Part shown: in pieces, positions 15,919-25,465 of the stretch
Layout: every line of letters starts with the position of its first letter
How positions within the stretch are numbered: position 1 is the first letter of the stretch
Assembly: GCF_036391795.1 (NCBI RefSeq)
Contig: NZ_DASVZH010000130.1
Span: 1-30,142, forward strand
DNA from: Oryzihumus sp036391795
GTDB lineage: Bacteria; Actinomycetota; Actinomycetes; Actinomycetales; Dermatophilaceae
Reading direction: 5' to 3'
DNA: 30,142 nt
Translations under genes and position numbers: made by a program
The notes under the pieces: generated by a model
Databases searched by the model: none
What the model was told of the DNA's origin: nothing
Seen by the model: the letters and a program-made list of their open reading frames with translations, nothing else

Positions 15919-16721
15919 TGGCGACCACGAGCAACCCGAACTACGGCGCCGTGCCCGCGCCGACGGCCGAGCCCTACGAGGCCGACGTCCTGGCCGGCCT
16001 GCACCGTGACGCGCAGGAGGTCATCGGGCGCTACCCGGTGAAGCGCTCGGCGCTGCTGCCGCTGCTGCACCTCGTGCAGTCCGTCGACGGCTACGTCTCC
16101 ACCCGCGGCATCGAGTTCTGCGCGGAGGTCCTCGACCTCACCGCGGCCGAGGTCAGCGGCGTCGCGACGTTCTACACGCAGTACAAGCGCCACCCCAACG
16201 GCGAGTACACCGTCGGCGTCTGCACCAACACGCTGTGCGCCATCATGGGCGGCGACCAGATCTGGGACGAGGTCAGCGAGCACCTCGGCATCGGCCACGA
16301 CGAGACCACGCCCGACGGCAAGATCACGCTCGAGCGGGTCGAGTGCAACGCGGCGTGTGACTTCGCACCGGTGGTCATGGCCAACTGGGAGTTCTTCGAC
16401 AACCAGACGCCGGACTCCACCAAGGCGCTGGTCGACGACCTGCGTGCCGGTCGCGAGGTCAAGCCGACCCGCGGCCCCTCGCGCGTGTGCAGCTTCAAGC
16501 ACGTCTCCCGCGTCCTGGCGGGGTTCAACGACGGCCTCGCCGACGAGGGCGTCGGCGCCGGTCCGGCCTCCCTGGAGGGCCTGAAGGTCGCGAAGGACCG
16601 CGGCTGGGACGAGGGCGGCAACGGCAACCAGCAGAACGAGGCGACCTCCGACGCGATGGCGGCCGGACGGCATACCTCCACGGACACCCCGGCCGAGGGT
16701 GACGGGAAGGCGGAGAAGTGA
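15918..16721 (+). CDS. nuoE: NADH-quinone oxidoreductase subunit E
   Basis: NuoE (267 residues) binds the 2Fe-2S cluster N1a in the NADH-oxidising arm. The four ligands are visible: C102 and C107 in VCTNTLCAIMGG, and C143 and C147 in ECNAACDFAPVV. It is longer than the roughly 165 to 200 residues of many bacteria because of a C-terminal tail of about 70 residues rich in Gly, Asp, Glu and Asn with no motif I recognise; such tails occur in actinobacteria. ATG 15918 overlaps the nuoD stop. The GTGA overlap with nuoF suggests coupling. Confidence 0.96.
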   Translation: MATTSNPNYGAVPAPTAEPYEADVLAGLHRDAQEVIGRYPVKRSALLPLLHLVQSVDGYVSTRGIEFCAEVLDLTAAEVSGVATFYTQYKRHPNGEYTVGVCTNTLCAIMGGDQIWDEVSEHLGIGHDETTPDGKITLERVECNAACDFAPVVMANWEFFDNQTPDSTKALVDDLRAGREVKPTRGPSRVCSFKHVSRVLAGFNDGLADEGVGAGPASLEGLKVAKDRGWDEGGNGNQQNEATSDAMAAGRHTSTDTPAEGDGKAEK

Positions 16722-18028
16722 GCACGCAGCTGACGCCGATCCTGACGAAGTTCTGGGACGACCCGCAGTCCTGGACCCTCGAGACCTACGAGAAGCACGA
16801 CGGCTACAAGGCGCTGAAGAAGGCGCTCGGCATGCCCCAGGCCGACCTGGTCCAGGTGACCAAGGACTCCGGCCTGCGCGGGCGCGGCGGCGCCGGCTTC
16901 CCCACGGGCATGAAGTGGGGCTTCCTGCCCGCTCCCGACGGTGGCCCCCGCTACCTCGTCGTCAACGCCGACGAGTCCGAGCCGGGCACCTGCAAGGACA
17001 TCCCGCTGATGATGGCGGCGCCGCAGTTCCTCATCGAGGGCGTGGCGATCACGTCCTTCGCGATCGGCTGCAACCACGCCTTCATCTACCTGCGCGGCGA
17101 GGTCGTCCACGTCTACCGCCGCCTGCTGCGCGCGGTGGAGGAGGCCTACGCCAAGGGCTACCTCGGCAAGAACATCATGGGCACGGGCTTCGACCTCGAC
17201 GTCACGGTCCACGCCGGCGCCGGCGCCTACATCTGTGGCGAGGAGACGGCGCTGCTGGACTCCCTCGAGGGTCGCCGTGGCCAACCGCGCCTCAAGCCGC
17301 CGTTCCCGGCGGTCGCGGGTCTCTACGCCCGGCCGACGGTGGTCAACAACGTCGAGTCCATCGCCTCCGTGCCGCCGATCCTGCTGCACGGTGCCGACTG
17401 GTTCTCCGGCATGGGCACCGAGAAGTCGACCGGTTTCGGCATCTTCAGCCTCTCCGGCCACGTCACCCGCCCGGGCCAGTACGAAGCGCCGCTCGGCATC
17501 ACGCTGCGCGAGCTGCTCGACATGGCCGGCGGCATGCGCGGCGGCAAGAAGCTGAAGTTCTGGACCCCGGGTGGCTCCTCCACGCCGCTGTTCACCGACG
17601 AGCACCTCGACACCCCGCTGGACTTCGAGTCTGTCGCGGCCGCCGGGTCGATGCTCGGCACCCGCGCGCTGCAGATCTTCGACGAGACCACCTGCGTGGT
17701 GCGCGCCGTCGAGCGGTGGACCGACTTCTACGCGCACGAGTCCTGCGGCAAGTGCACCCCGTGCCGCGAGGGGACCTACTGGCTCAAGCAGATCCTCACC
17801 CGGCTCGAGCACGGTGAGGGCAGCGAGGAGGACCTCGAGAAGCTGCTCGACATCTGCGACAACATCCTGGGCCGGGCCTTCTGCGCGCTCGGTGACGGCG
17901 CCACCAGCCCGATCACGAGCAGCATCCAGTACTTCCGCGAGGAGTACCTCGCCCACCTGGAGCACGGCGGCTGCCCGTTCGACCGGAACGCCTCGACGCT
18001 CTTCGCGAAGGAGACCGTGTCCGCATGA
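16718..18028 (+). CDS. nuoF: NADH-quinone oxidoreductase subunit F
   Basis: NuoF (436 residues) binds NADH and FMN and cluster N3, the electron entry point of complex I. Seen: GLRGRGGAGFPTGMKWGF in the NADH site, NADESEPGTCKD in the FMN site, GAGAYICGEETALLDSLEG, and the N3 ligands in ESCGKCTPCREGT with the later cysteine in GRAFCALGDGA. Full length. It starts with GTG overlapping the nuoE stop by four bases and ends in an ATGA overlap with nuoG. Confidence 0.97.
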   Translation: MSTQLTPILTKFWDDPQSWTLETYEKHDGYKALKKALGMPQADLVQVTKDSGLRGRGGAGFPTGMKWGFLPAPDGGPRYLVVNADESEPGTCKDIPLMMAAPQFLIEGVAITSFAIGCNHAFIYLRGEVVHVYRRLLRAVEEAYAKGYLGKNIMGTGFDLDVTVHAGAGAYICGEETALLDSLEGRRGQPRLKPPFPAVAGLYARPTVVNNVESIASVPPILLHGADWFSGMGTEKSTGFGIFSLSGHVTRPGQYEAPLGITLRELLDMAGGMRGGKKLKFWTPGGSSTPLFTDEHLDTPLDFESVAAAGSMLGTRALQIFDETTCVVRAVERWTDFYAHESCGKCTPCREGTYWLKQILTRLEHGEGSEEDLEKLLDICDNILGRAFCALGDGATSPITSSIQYFREEYLAHLEHGGCPFDRNASTLFAKETVSA

Positions 18029-20463
18029 CCGCCACCACCAGCACGGACCTGGTCAACCTGACCATCGACGGGGTGCCCGTCAGCGTCCCGAAGAACACCC
18101 TGGTGATCCGCGCCGCCGAGGAGGTGGGCGTCCAGATCCCGCGGTTCTGCGACCACCCGCTGCTCGAGCCCGTCGGTGCCTGCCGTCAGTGCCTCGTCGA
18201 CGTCGCCACCCCGGGCCCTGACGGCTCGCTGCGCGCGTTCCCCAAGCCCCAGGCCTCCTGCACCATGACGGTCAGCGAGGGCATGGAGGTCAAGACCCAG
18301 CACACCTCCAAGGTCGCCGACAAGGCCCAGCAGGGCGTGATGGAGCTGCTGCTCATCAACCACCCGCTGGACTGCCCGGTCTGCGACAAGGGTGGCGAGT
18401 GCCCGCTGCAGAACCAGGCGCTGTCCAACGGCCGGCCCAAGAGCCGGTTCGAGGACGTCAAGCGCACCTTCCCCAAGCCGATCAACATCTCCTCGCAGGT
18501 GCTGCTCGACCGGGAGCGCTGCGTCCTGTGCGCCCGCTGCACCCGCTTCTCCGACCAGATCGCCGGTGACCCGTTCATCGCGCTGGTCGAGCGCGGCGCG
18601 CTGCAGCAGATCGGCATCTACCAGGAGAAGCCGTTCGAGTCCTACTTCTCCGGCAACACCGTGCAGATCTGCCCGGTGGGTGCCCTGACCGGCGCGGCCT
18701 ACCGCTTCCGCTCCCGCCCGTTCGACCTCGTGTCCACCCCGAGCGTCTGCGAGCACTGCGCCAGCGGCTGCGCCACCCGCACGGACCACCGTCGTGGCTC
18801 GGTCCTGCGCCGCATGGCCGTCAACGACCCGGCGGTCAACGAGGAGTGGAACTGCGACAAGGGCCGCTGGGCGTTCACCTACGCCACGCAGGCCGACCGC
18901 ATCACCGAGCCGCTCGTCCGTGACGAGGACGGCAACCTGCGCGTGGCCTCCTGGCCCGAGGCCCTCGACGTCGCCGCGCGCGGACTCGAGGCTGCCCGCG
19001 ACGCCAAGGGTGTCGGCGTGCTCGTCGGTGGCCGCGTCAGCGGCGAGGACGCCTACGCCTACAGCAAGTTCGCCCGTATCGCGCTCCAGACCAACGACAT
19101 CGACTTCCGGGCCCGCCCGCAGTCGGTGGAGGAGGCCGAGTTCCTCGCGCACCACGTCGTGGCCACCGGCCCCGGCGGTGGCGGCGTGACCTACGCCGAC
19201 CTCGAGGCCGCCCCGACCGTCGTGCTCGTGGGCTTCGAGCCCGAGGACGAGTCGCCGATGGTCTTCCTGCGCCTGCGCAAGGCGTTCCGCAAGCATGGCA
19301 CGCGCGTCTTCTCGGTCGCGCCGTTCGCCACCCGCGGGCTGGAGAAGCTCGGCGGCACGCTGATCCGCACCGCCCCCGGCACCGAGGCCGAGGTCCTCAC
19401 GGCCCTGGCCGAGGAGAAGGTCGAGGTCGTCGAGACCTCCAAGGCGCTGTCGGTCGACGGCGCGGTCGTGCTCGTCGGTGAACGCCTGGCCACCGTGCCC
19501 GGTGCGCTGTCCGCCGCGGCCGCCCTCGCCAAGACGACCGGTGCCCGCCTGGCGTGGGTCCCGCGTCGTGCCGGTGAGCGCGGTGCGCTCGAGGCCGGCG
19601 CCCTGCCCAACCTGCTCCCCGGAGGCCGCCCGGTCACCGACTCCGCCGCCCGCGCGGAGGTCGGAGAGGCCTGGGGCGTCGTCGGGCTGCCCGAGGTCGT
19701 CGGCCGCGACACCGCCGAGATGCTCTCGGCGGTCAGCGCCGGCAACCTCGCCGGCCTGGTCGTCGGTGGCGTCGACCCGGCCGACCTGAGCCGTGCCGGC
19801 GACGCGCTCGACGCCCTGGCCCGCGCCTTCGTCGTCTCCCTCGAGGTCCGCGAGAGCGCGGTCACCGAGCGCGCCGACGTGGTGCTGCCGGTGGCGCCGC
19901 ACGCCGAGAAGGCCGGTGTCTTCGTCGACTGGGAGGGCCGGGTGCGCCCGTTCGAGGCGGCGCTCGACACCAACGCCATGAGCGACCACCGCGTGCTGGA
20001 CCTGCTGGCCGACGCGATGGGCGAGTACCTCGACGTCCGCACGCTGACCGCGGCCCGTGCCGACATGGAGCGGCTCGGCCCGTGGAGCGGCCCGCGCGCC
20101 GCGGCGCCCACCGTCGCCCCGGCCGAGGTGCCGTGGACCGACAGCGGCCAGGCCGTGCTGGCCACGTGGCACCACCTGCTCGACGAGGGCAGGATGCAGG
20201 ACGGTGAGCCGTTCCTCGCGGGCACCGCGCCCACGGCGGTGGCCCGCCTCTCGGCGACCACGGCCGCGGTCGCCGGCGTCGCGGACGGCGAGCTGCTGAC
20301 GGTGTCCACCCCGACCGGGGCCATCACCGTTCCGGCGGTGATCACCGACATGGCCGACCACGTGGTCTGGCTGCCGACCAACTCGCGCGGCAGCGCGGTG
20401 CGATCGACGCTCGGCGTCGACGCCGGCGCCGTCGTGACTCTCACCAAGGGTGGTGCCGCATGA
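18025..20463 (+). CDS. nuoG: NADH-quinone oxidoreductase subunit G
   Basis: NuoG (812 residues) is the largest soluble subunit, with an N-terminal ferredoxin-like region and a molybdopterin-oxidoreductase-like body without cofactor role. N1b ligands are C42, C53, C56 and C79. The next block HPLDCPVCDKGGECPLQ and RCVLCARCTRF carries N5 and N4 ligands, closed by QICPVGALT. A CX2CX3CX27C motif (C242, C245, C249, C277) matches the extra N7 cluster of E. coli and Thermus, so this enzyme probably has it. The C-terminal half is less conserved, as usual. ATGA overlaps join it to nuoF and nuoH. Confidence 0.96.
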   Translation: MTATTSTDLVNLTIDGVPVSVPKNTLVIRAAEEVGVQIPRFCDHPLLEPVGACRQCLVDVATPGPDGSLRAFPKPQASCTMTVSEGMEVKTQHTSKVADKAQQGVMELLLINHPLDCPVCDKGGECPLQNQALSNGRPKSRFEDVKRTFPKPINISSQVLLDRERCVLCARCTRFSDQIAGDPFIALVERGALQQIGIYQEKPFESYFSGNTVQICPVGALTGAAYRFRSRPFDLVSTPSVCEHCASGCATRTDHRRGSVLRRMAVNDPAVNEEWNCDKGRWAFTYATQADRITEPLVRDEDGNLRVASWPEALDVAARGLEAARDAKGVGVLVGGRVSGEDAYAYSKFARIALQTNDIDFRARPQSVEEAEFLAHHVVATGPGGGGVTYADLEAAPTVVLVGFEPEDESPMVFLRLRKAFRKHGTRVFSVAPFATRGLEKLGGTLIRTAPGTEAEVLTALAEEKVEVVETSKALSVDGAVVLVGERLATVPGALSAAAALAKTTGARLAWVPRRAGERGALEAGALPNLLPGGRPVTDSAARAEVGEAWGVVGLPEVVGRDTAEMLSAVSAGNLAGLVVGGVDPADLSRAGDALDALARAFVVSLEVRESAVTERADVVLPVAPHAEKAGVFVDWEGRVRPFEAALDTNAMSDHRVLDLLADAMGEYLDVRTLTAARADMERLGPWSGPRAAAPTVAPAEVPWTDSGQAVLATWHHLLDEGRMQDGEPFLAGTAPTAVARLSATTAAVAGVADGELLTVSTPTGAITVPAVITDMADHVVWLPTNSRGSAVRSTLGVDAGAVVTLTKGGAA

Positions 20464-21842
20464 GCCTCGCCGGCTCGCTCGCACACGCGACGACGTCCGT
20501 GACGTCCGTGACGTCCCTCGTCCCGACTCTGGACAGGCCCGTCGCCGACTTCAGCGACACCCCGTGGTGGCTGTCGCTGGTCAAGGCGTTGCTCGTCTTC
20601 GTGTTCCTGCTGGTCAACACGCTGCTGGTGATCTGGTTCGAGCGCCGGGTGATCGGCCGGATGCAGCAGCGTCCGGGCCCGAACCGCACCGGCCCGTTCG
20701 GCCTGCTGCAGACGCTGGCCGACGGCGTGAAGCTGGCGCTCAAGGAGGACCTGACCCCCAAGAACGCCGACAAGCTGGTCTTCATCCTGGCCCCGGTCAT
20801 CGCCGGTGCCATGGCGTTCGTGTCGTTCGCGATCATCCCGCTCGGCCCGACGGTGAGCATGTTCGGCCACCTGACGCCGCTGCAGCTGACCGACATCCCG
20901 GTCGCCGTGCTGCTCGTCCTGGCCGTCGCCGGCGTCGGTGTCTACGGCATCGTGCTGGCCGGCTGGTCCTCCGGCTCGACCTACCCGCTGCTCGGCGGCC
21001 TCCGCTCCACCGCCCAGGTCATCTCCTACGAGATCGCCATGGGCCTGTCGCTGGTCGCGGTGTTCATGTACTCCGGCTCGATGTCGACGTCGCAGATCGT
21101 CAGCTCGCAGAAGAGCCTGTGGTTCATCATCCCGGCGTTCTTCAGCTTCGGCGTCTACGTCATCACGATGGTGGGCGAGACCAACCGCCTGCCGTTCGAC
21201 CTCGCCGAGGGTGAGGGTGAGCTCACCGGTGGCTTCCACACCGAGTACTCCTCGCTGAAGTTCGCGATGTTCTTCCTCGGCGAGTACGTCAACATGTTCA
21301 CCGTCTCGGCGCTGGCCACGACGATGTTCCTCGGTGGCTGGCAGGCGCCTCCCGGCATCGCCGCCATCAACAACGGCATGTTCAACCACGGCTGGTGGGG
21401 CCTGCTCTGGTTCGTCGTCAAGCTCTGGCTGTTCATGTTCTTCTTCGTCTGGCTGCGTGGCTCCCTGCCGCGTGTCCGCTACGACCAGTTCATGCGCTTC
21501 GGCTGGAAGTTCCTCATCCCGGTCACCCTCGCCTGGGTCGTCGCGGTCGCGTTCATCCGCGGCGCGCAGCTGTCCTTCTTCGGCGGCAACACCCGCACTG
21601 CCACGCTCATCGTGGTCGGCGTGATCGCCGTCGTCGCCCTGGCCGCTGCCTGGGTCTGGGACGGGCGTCGGGCCGAGAAGGAGCGCACGTCCCGGGTCGA
21701 GGTCCCCGAGGAGATCGACCCGTTCGCGGGTGGCTACCCGGTGCCGCCGCTGCCAGGCCAGCGCCTGCGTGAGCCCAGCCTGCAGGTGGCCGCCACGGCC
21801 GCCCCCACGTCCACCACCACCCCGGAGGCCAACCGTGGCTGA
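20460..21842 (+). CDS. nuoH: NADH-quinone oxidoreductase subunit H
   Basis: NuoH (460 residues) is the membrane subunit that forms the quinone tunnel with NuoB and NuoD. The family motif GPNRTGPFGLLQTLADGVKL and the cytoplasmic loop ETNRLPFDLAEGEGELTGGFHTEYS are present, with about eight to nine hydrophobic helices. A hydrophilic C-terminal tail of roughly 60 residues (VPEEIDPFAGGYPVPPLPG onward) extends past the usual length of about 325 to 400; this is common in actinobacteria. The N-terminal leader contains a 9-base tandem repeat. The end overlaps nuoI by eight bases. Confidence 0.96.
   Translation: MSLAGSLAHATTSVTSVTSLVPTLDRPVADFSDTPWWLSLVKALLVFVFLLVNTLLVIWFERRVIGRMQQRPGPNRTGPFGLLQTLADGVKLALKEDLTPKNADKLVFILAPVIAGAMAFVSFAIIPLGPTVSMFGHLTPLQLTDIPVAVLLVLAVAGVGVYGIVLAGWSSGSTYPLLGGLRSTAQVISYEIAMGLSLVAVFMYSGSMSTSQIVSSQKSLWFIIPAFFSFGVYVITMVGETNRLPFDLAEGEGELTGGFHTEYSSLKFAMFFLGEYVNMFTVSALATTMFLGGWQAPPGIAAINNGMFNHGWWGLLWFVVKLWLFMFFFVWLRGSLPRVRYDQFMRFGWKFLIPVTLAWVVAVAFIRGAQLSFFGGNTRTATLIVVGVIAVVALAAAWVWDGRRAEKERTSRVEVPEEIDPFAGGYPVPPLPGQRLREPSLQVAATAAPTSTTTPEANRG
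20492..20518 (+). repeat. Triplicated 9-base tandem repeat in the nuoH N-terminus
   Basis: GACGTCCGT occurs at 20492-20500 and 20501-20509, with a one-mismatch third copy at 20510-20518. It encodes repeated Thr-Ser-Val units ahead of the first membrane helix. Each unit is in frame, so copy-number change would alter only leader length. Confidence 0.85.
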
Positions 21843-22455
21843 CAAGACGGACAAGAAGGCGGGGTTCCTCTCCGACCTCCTCGCACCCGTCGGCGGATTC
21901 GGCGTCACCTTCGCCACCATGTTCCGCAAGCTGGAGACCGAGGAGTACCCCGAGGAGAAGCGGCCGACCCAGCCGCGCTACCACGGTCGGCACCAGCTCA
22001 ACCGTCACCCCGACGGCCTGGAGAAGTGCGTCGGCTGCGAGCTGTGCGCGTGGGCCTGCCCCGCGGACGCGATCTACGTCGAGGGCGCGGACAACACCGA
22101 GGAGGAGCGTTTCTCCCCGGGTGAGCGTTACGGCCGCGTCTACCAGATCAACTACCTGCGCTGCATCTTCTGCGGGCTGTGCATCGAGGCCTGCCCGACG
22201 CGCGCGCTGACGATGACCAACTTCTACGAGCTCGCCGACGACGACCGCGGCAAGCTCATCTTCGAGAAGCAGCAGCTGCTGGCCCCGCTCCAGGAGGGCA
22301 TGCTCCAGCCGCCCCACCCGATGGTGGAGCAGATGGAGGAGCGCGACTACTACCAGGGCAAGGTCTCCACGGCGACGCCCTCGCAGAAGCAGTGGGTCGA
22401 GCTCCACACCAAGCGCGACGAGGTCGCGGTCGAGGAAGGCGGTGTCACCCGATGA
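21835..22455 (+). CDS. nuoI: NADH-quinone oxidoreductase subunit I
   Basis: NuoI (206 residues) holds clusters N6a and N6b, relaying electrons to N2. Two CxxCxxCxxxCP motifs are seen: C65-C68-C71-C75 in KCVGCELCAWACP and C110-C113-C116-C120 in RCIFCGLCIEACP. GTG 21835 is chosen; GGAGG just upstream supports it, and it overlaps the nuoH stop by eight bases. A C-terminal extension past the cluster domain is typical of the group. ATGA joins it to nuoJ. Confidence 0.96.
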   Translation: MADKTDKKAGFLSDLLAPVGGFGVTFATMFRKLETEEYPEEKRPTQPRYHGRHQLNRHPDGLEKCVGCELCAWACPADAIYVEGADNTEEERFSPGERYGRVYQINYLRCIFCGLCIEACPTRALTMTNFYELADDDRGKLIFEKQQLLAPLQEGMLQPPHPMVEQMEERDYYQGKVSTATPSQKQWVELHTKRDEVAVEEGGVTR

Positions 22456-23219
22456 CCAGCGGTGGTGAGGCGTTCCTCTTCTGGGTCCTCGGCCCGATCA
22501 GCGTGATTGCTGCGCTGGGTCTGCTTTTCGCCAAGAAGGCCGTGCACGCGGCCCTGGCGATGGCCCTGGTGATGATCAACCTCGGTGTCTTCTACATCGC
22601 GCAGAACGCCGACTTCCTCGGCATCGTGCAGATCTTCGTCTACACCGGCGCGGTCATGATGCTGTTCCTGTTCGTGCTCATGCTCGTCGGCGTCGACTCC
22701 TCGGACTCCCTCGTCGAGACGATCAAGGGCCAGAAGTGGGTGGCGCTGCTGCTCGCCCTGGGCCTGGGAGGCCTGCTGGTCAGCACGATCGGCCACGTCA
22801 CCTTCCCCGCCGCGGCCGGTCTGGACCGGGCCAACGCCGACGGCAACGTCACCGGCGTGGCCAACCTGATCTTCGGCAAGTACGTCTGGGTCTTCGAGGT
22901 CACCAGCGCCCTGCTCATCACGGCCGCCCTCGGCGCCATGGTGCTGGCCCACCGTGAGCGGCTCACCGAGCGGCTCACCCAGCGCGAGTGGTCCGAGCGT
23001 CGCTTCCGCGAGGGCAAGAACCTCGCCGGCCTGCCCGCCCCGGGTGTCTACGCCCGCCACAACGCGGTCGACACCCCGGCTCTGCTGCCCGACGGCACGC
23101 CGAGCGAGCTGTCCGTATCGCGGGTGCTCACCGCGCGCGAGCAGATCCTCACCCCCGAGCGCTACGAAGAGGCCGAGCAGGCCATCGAGCGAGAGATCGA
23201 GGAGGGTCGGGCCCGATGA
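22452..23219 (+). CDS. nuoJ: NADH-quinone oxidoreductase subunit J
   Basis: NuoJ (255 residues) is a membrane subunit of the proton-translocating arm. Five hydrophobic helices occupy about the first 165 residues, including GIVQIFVYTGAVMMLFLFVLM with the pi-bulge-type helix 3 region. A hydrophilic C-terminal tail of about 80 residues (from HRERLTERLTQREWSERRF) is present, an actinobacterial feature. ATGA overlaps connect it to nuoI and nuoK. Confidence 0.95.
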   Translation: MTSGGEAFLFWVLGPISVIAALGLLFAKKAVHAALAMALVMINLGVFYIAQNADFLGIVQIFVYTGAVMMLFLFVLMLVGVDSSDSLVETIKGQKWVALLLALGLGGLLVSTIGHVTFPAAAGLDRANADGNVTGVANLIFGKYVWVFEVTSALLITAALGAMVLAHRERLTERLTQREWSERRFREGKNLAGLPAPGVYARHNAVDTPALLPDGTPSELSVSRVLTAREQILTPERYEEAEQAIEREIEEGRAR

Positions 23220-23515
23220 GCCTGGTCAACTACATCTACCTGTCGGCCATCCTGTTCGCGATCGGCGCCGCCGCGGTGCTGGTGCGGCGCAACTCGATCG
23301 TCATCTTCATGGGCGTCGAGCTCATGCTCAACGCGACCAACCTCGCGTTCGTGACGTTCGCCCGCATGCACGGCTCGCTCGACGGTCAGGTCGTCGCGCT
23401 GTTCGTCATGGTGGTCGCCGCCGCTGAGGTGGTCGTCGGCCTGGCGATCATCATGGCCATCTTCCGTGCCCGACGCTCGGCCTCGGTCGACGACGCCAAC
23501 CTGCTGAAGCTGTAA
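23216..23515 (+). CDS. nuoK: NADH-quinone oxidoreductase subunit K
   Basis: NuoK (99 residues) is a three-helix antiporter-related subunit. Conserved acidic residues of the proton path are seen in FMGVELMLNATNLAF and in VAAAEVVVGLAI. Length is canonical. It overlaps nuoJ by four bases and is followed by a 12-base gap before nuoL. Confidence 0.96.
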   Translation: MSLVNYIYLSAILFAIGAAAVLVRRNSIVIFMGVELMLNATNLAFVTFARMHGSLDGQVVALFVMVVAAAEVVVGLAIIMAIFRARRSASVDDANLLKL

Positions 23516-23527
23516 GGAGCGCAACAG

Positions 23528-25465
23528 GTGTACTCACTTGCTACTGCGGACCACACCGCAGCGGTGGTCCAGAGCGCCACTGGGGTGACCTCGGTCGCCT
23601 GGTTGCTCATCGCCCTCCCGCTGCTCGGTGCGGCGGCCCTCCTCCTGGGCGGCCGGCGTACCAACTCCTTCGGGCCGCTCCTGGCGACGTCGCTGTCCTG
23701 GGCCAGCTTCGTGGTCGGCGCGATCATCACGCTGTCGATGATCGGCCGTCCCGCGGACGGGCGGGCGCAGTCGCTGCACCTGTTCTCCTGGGTGCCGGCC
23801 GGCTCGTTCAAGCTCGAGGCCGGACTCCTGGTCGACCCGCTGTCGGTGGCCTTCGTCCTGCTGATCACGTTCGTGGGCTCCCTGATCCACGTCTACTCGA
23901 TCGGCTACATGGAGCACGACCCGGACAAGCGCCGGTTCTTCGCCTACCTCAACCTGTTCGTGGCCTCGATGCTGCTGCTGGTGCTGGCCGACTCCTACCT
24001 GCTGGTCTACGTCGGCTGGGAGGGCGTGGGCCTGGCGTCCTACCTGCTCATCGGCTTCTGGAACTACAACCCGGCCTACGCCTCGGCGGCCAACAAGGCG
24101 TTCGTGGTCAACCGCGTCGGTGACTTCGGCCTGTCGATCGCGATCATGCTGATGTTCGTCACCTTCGGCACGGTCACCTTCGCCGGCGTCAACGCCGGGG
24201 TCCCCGGCGCCAACCAGGCGGTCGTCACCGCGATCGGCCTGATGCTGCTGCTCGGCGCCTGCGGCAAGTCGGCCCAGTTCCCGCTGCAGAGCTGGCTCGG
24301 TGACGCCATGGCCGGCCCGACGCCGGTGTCCGCGCTGATCCACGCGGCAACGATGGTGACCGCCGGTGTCTACCTCGTGGTCCGCAGCCACGTCATCTTC
24401 GACGCCGCGCCCGACGCGCGGCTGGTCGTGACGATCGTCGGTGCGATCACCCTGCTCTTCGGTGCGGTCGTCGGTTGTGCCAAGGACGACATCAAGAAGG
24501 CCCTGGCCGCCTCCACCATGAGCCAGATCGGCTACATGATGCTGGCCGCCGGCCTCGGCCCGGTGGGCTACGCGTTCGCGATCTTCCACCTGCTGACGCA
24601 CGGCTTCTTCAAGGCCGGCATGTTCCTCGGCGCAGGCTCGGTCATGCACGGCATGAACGACACGGTCGACATGCGCCGCTTCGGCCGGCTGTCCGGCGCC
24701 ATGAAGATCACCTGGGCCACGTTCGGCCTCGGCTGGCTGGCGATCCTGGGTGTGCCGCCGTTCGCGGGCTTCTGGTCCAAGGACAAGGTCATCGAGGCCG
24801 CCTTCGTCGGCGACGGCTGGAAGCCTTGGGTCTTCGGTGGCGCGGCGTTGCTTGGCGCCGGCATCACGGCGTTCTACATGTCCCGCCTGTTCTTCATGAC
24901 CTTCCACGGCCAGAAGCGGTGGGAGGAGGACGCCCACCCGCACGAGTCGCCCAAGATCATGACCGTGCCGATGATCATCCTGGCCGTCGGCTCGGCCTTC
25001 CTCGGCCTGGTGCTCGGCCCGACCGGTGTCATCACCAGCTGGCTCGAACCGGTCGTCGGGTCGCAGCCGGAGGGTGCCGAGCCGGTGGTGGCGGTGCCGG
25101 TGCTCATGACCGTGACGCTGCTGCTCGTCGTCGGCGGTGTCGCGCTGGCCTGGCTGCGCTACTGGCGCGAGCAGGTGCCGGTCGTGGCACCGGTGGGCTC
25201 GCTCGCCACGCGTGCGGCACGCCGTGACCTCTACCAGGACGACGTCAACGAGGGTGTCTTCATGCGCCCCGGCATCCACCTGACTCGCTCGCTCGTCTTC
25301 TTCGACGGCAAGGGTGTCGATGGTGCGGCCGGCGGCCTGGCGGCGCTCATCGGTGGTACGTCCGCGCGGGTCCGCCGCGTCCAGAACGGTTTCGTTCGCT
25401 CTTATGCCCTGACGATGCTCGCCGGTGTCGTCGTGATCCTCGGTGCCGTGTGGGTGGTTCAGTGA
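23528..25465 (+). CDS. nuoL: NADH-quinone oxidoreductase subunit L
   Basis: NuoL (645 residues) is the distal antiporter-like proton-pumping subunit with its long lateral helix. Seen: MEHDPDKRRFFAYLNLF, SYLLVYVGWEGVGLASYLLIG with the conserved acidic residue, KSAQFPLQSWLGDAMAGPTP with the channel lysine, and SALIHAATMVTAGVYL. GTG 23528 is the start, with AAGGAG (23514-23519) 8 bases upstream and overlapping the nuoK stop. The stop overlaps nuoM by one base. Confidence 0.96.
   Translation: MYSLATADHTAAVVQSATGVTSVAWLLIALPLLGAAALLLGGRRTNSFGPLLATSLSWASFVVGAIITLSMIGRPADGRAQSLHLFSWVPAGSFKLEAGLLVDPLSVAFVLLITFVGSLIHVYSIGYMEHDPDKRRFFAYLNLFVASMLLLVLADSYLLVYVGWEGVGLASYLLIGFWNYNPAYASAANKAFVVNRVGDFGLSIAIMLMFVTFGTVTFAGVNAGVPGANQAVVTAIGLMLLLGACGKSAQFPLQSWLGDAMAGPTPVSALIHAATMVTAGVYLVVRSHVIFDAAPDARLVVTIVGAITLLFGAVVGCAKDDIKKALAASTMSQIGYMMLAAGLGPVGYAFAIFHLLTHGFFKAGMFLGAGSVMHGMNDTVDMRRFGRLSGAMKITWATFGLGWLAILGVPPFAGFWSKDKVIEAAFVGDGWKPWVFGGAALLGAGITAFYMSRLFFMTFHGQKRWEEDAHPHESPKIMTVPMIILAVGSAFLGLVLGPTGVITSWLEPVVGSQPEGAEPVVAVPVLMTVTLLLVVGGVALAWLRYWREQVPVVAPVGSLATRAARRDLYQDDVNEGVFMRPGIHLTRSLVFFDGKGVDGAAGGLAALIGGTSARVRRVQNGFVRSYALTMLAGVVVILGAVWVVQ

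Noticed and set aside
23534..25279. Very long minus-strand open frame opposite nuoL, and similar long frames opposite nuoF-nuoG and nuoM
   Set aside because: These are shadows of GC-rich codon bias. Their products are Arg, His, Asp, Gly and Gln rich without domains, while the plus strand encodes intact complex I subunits.
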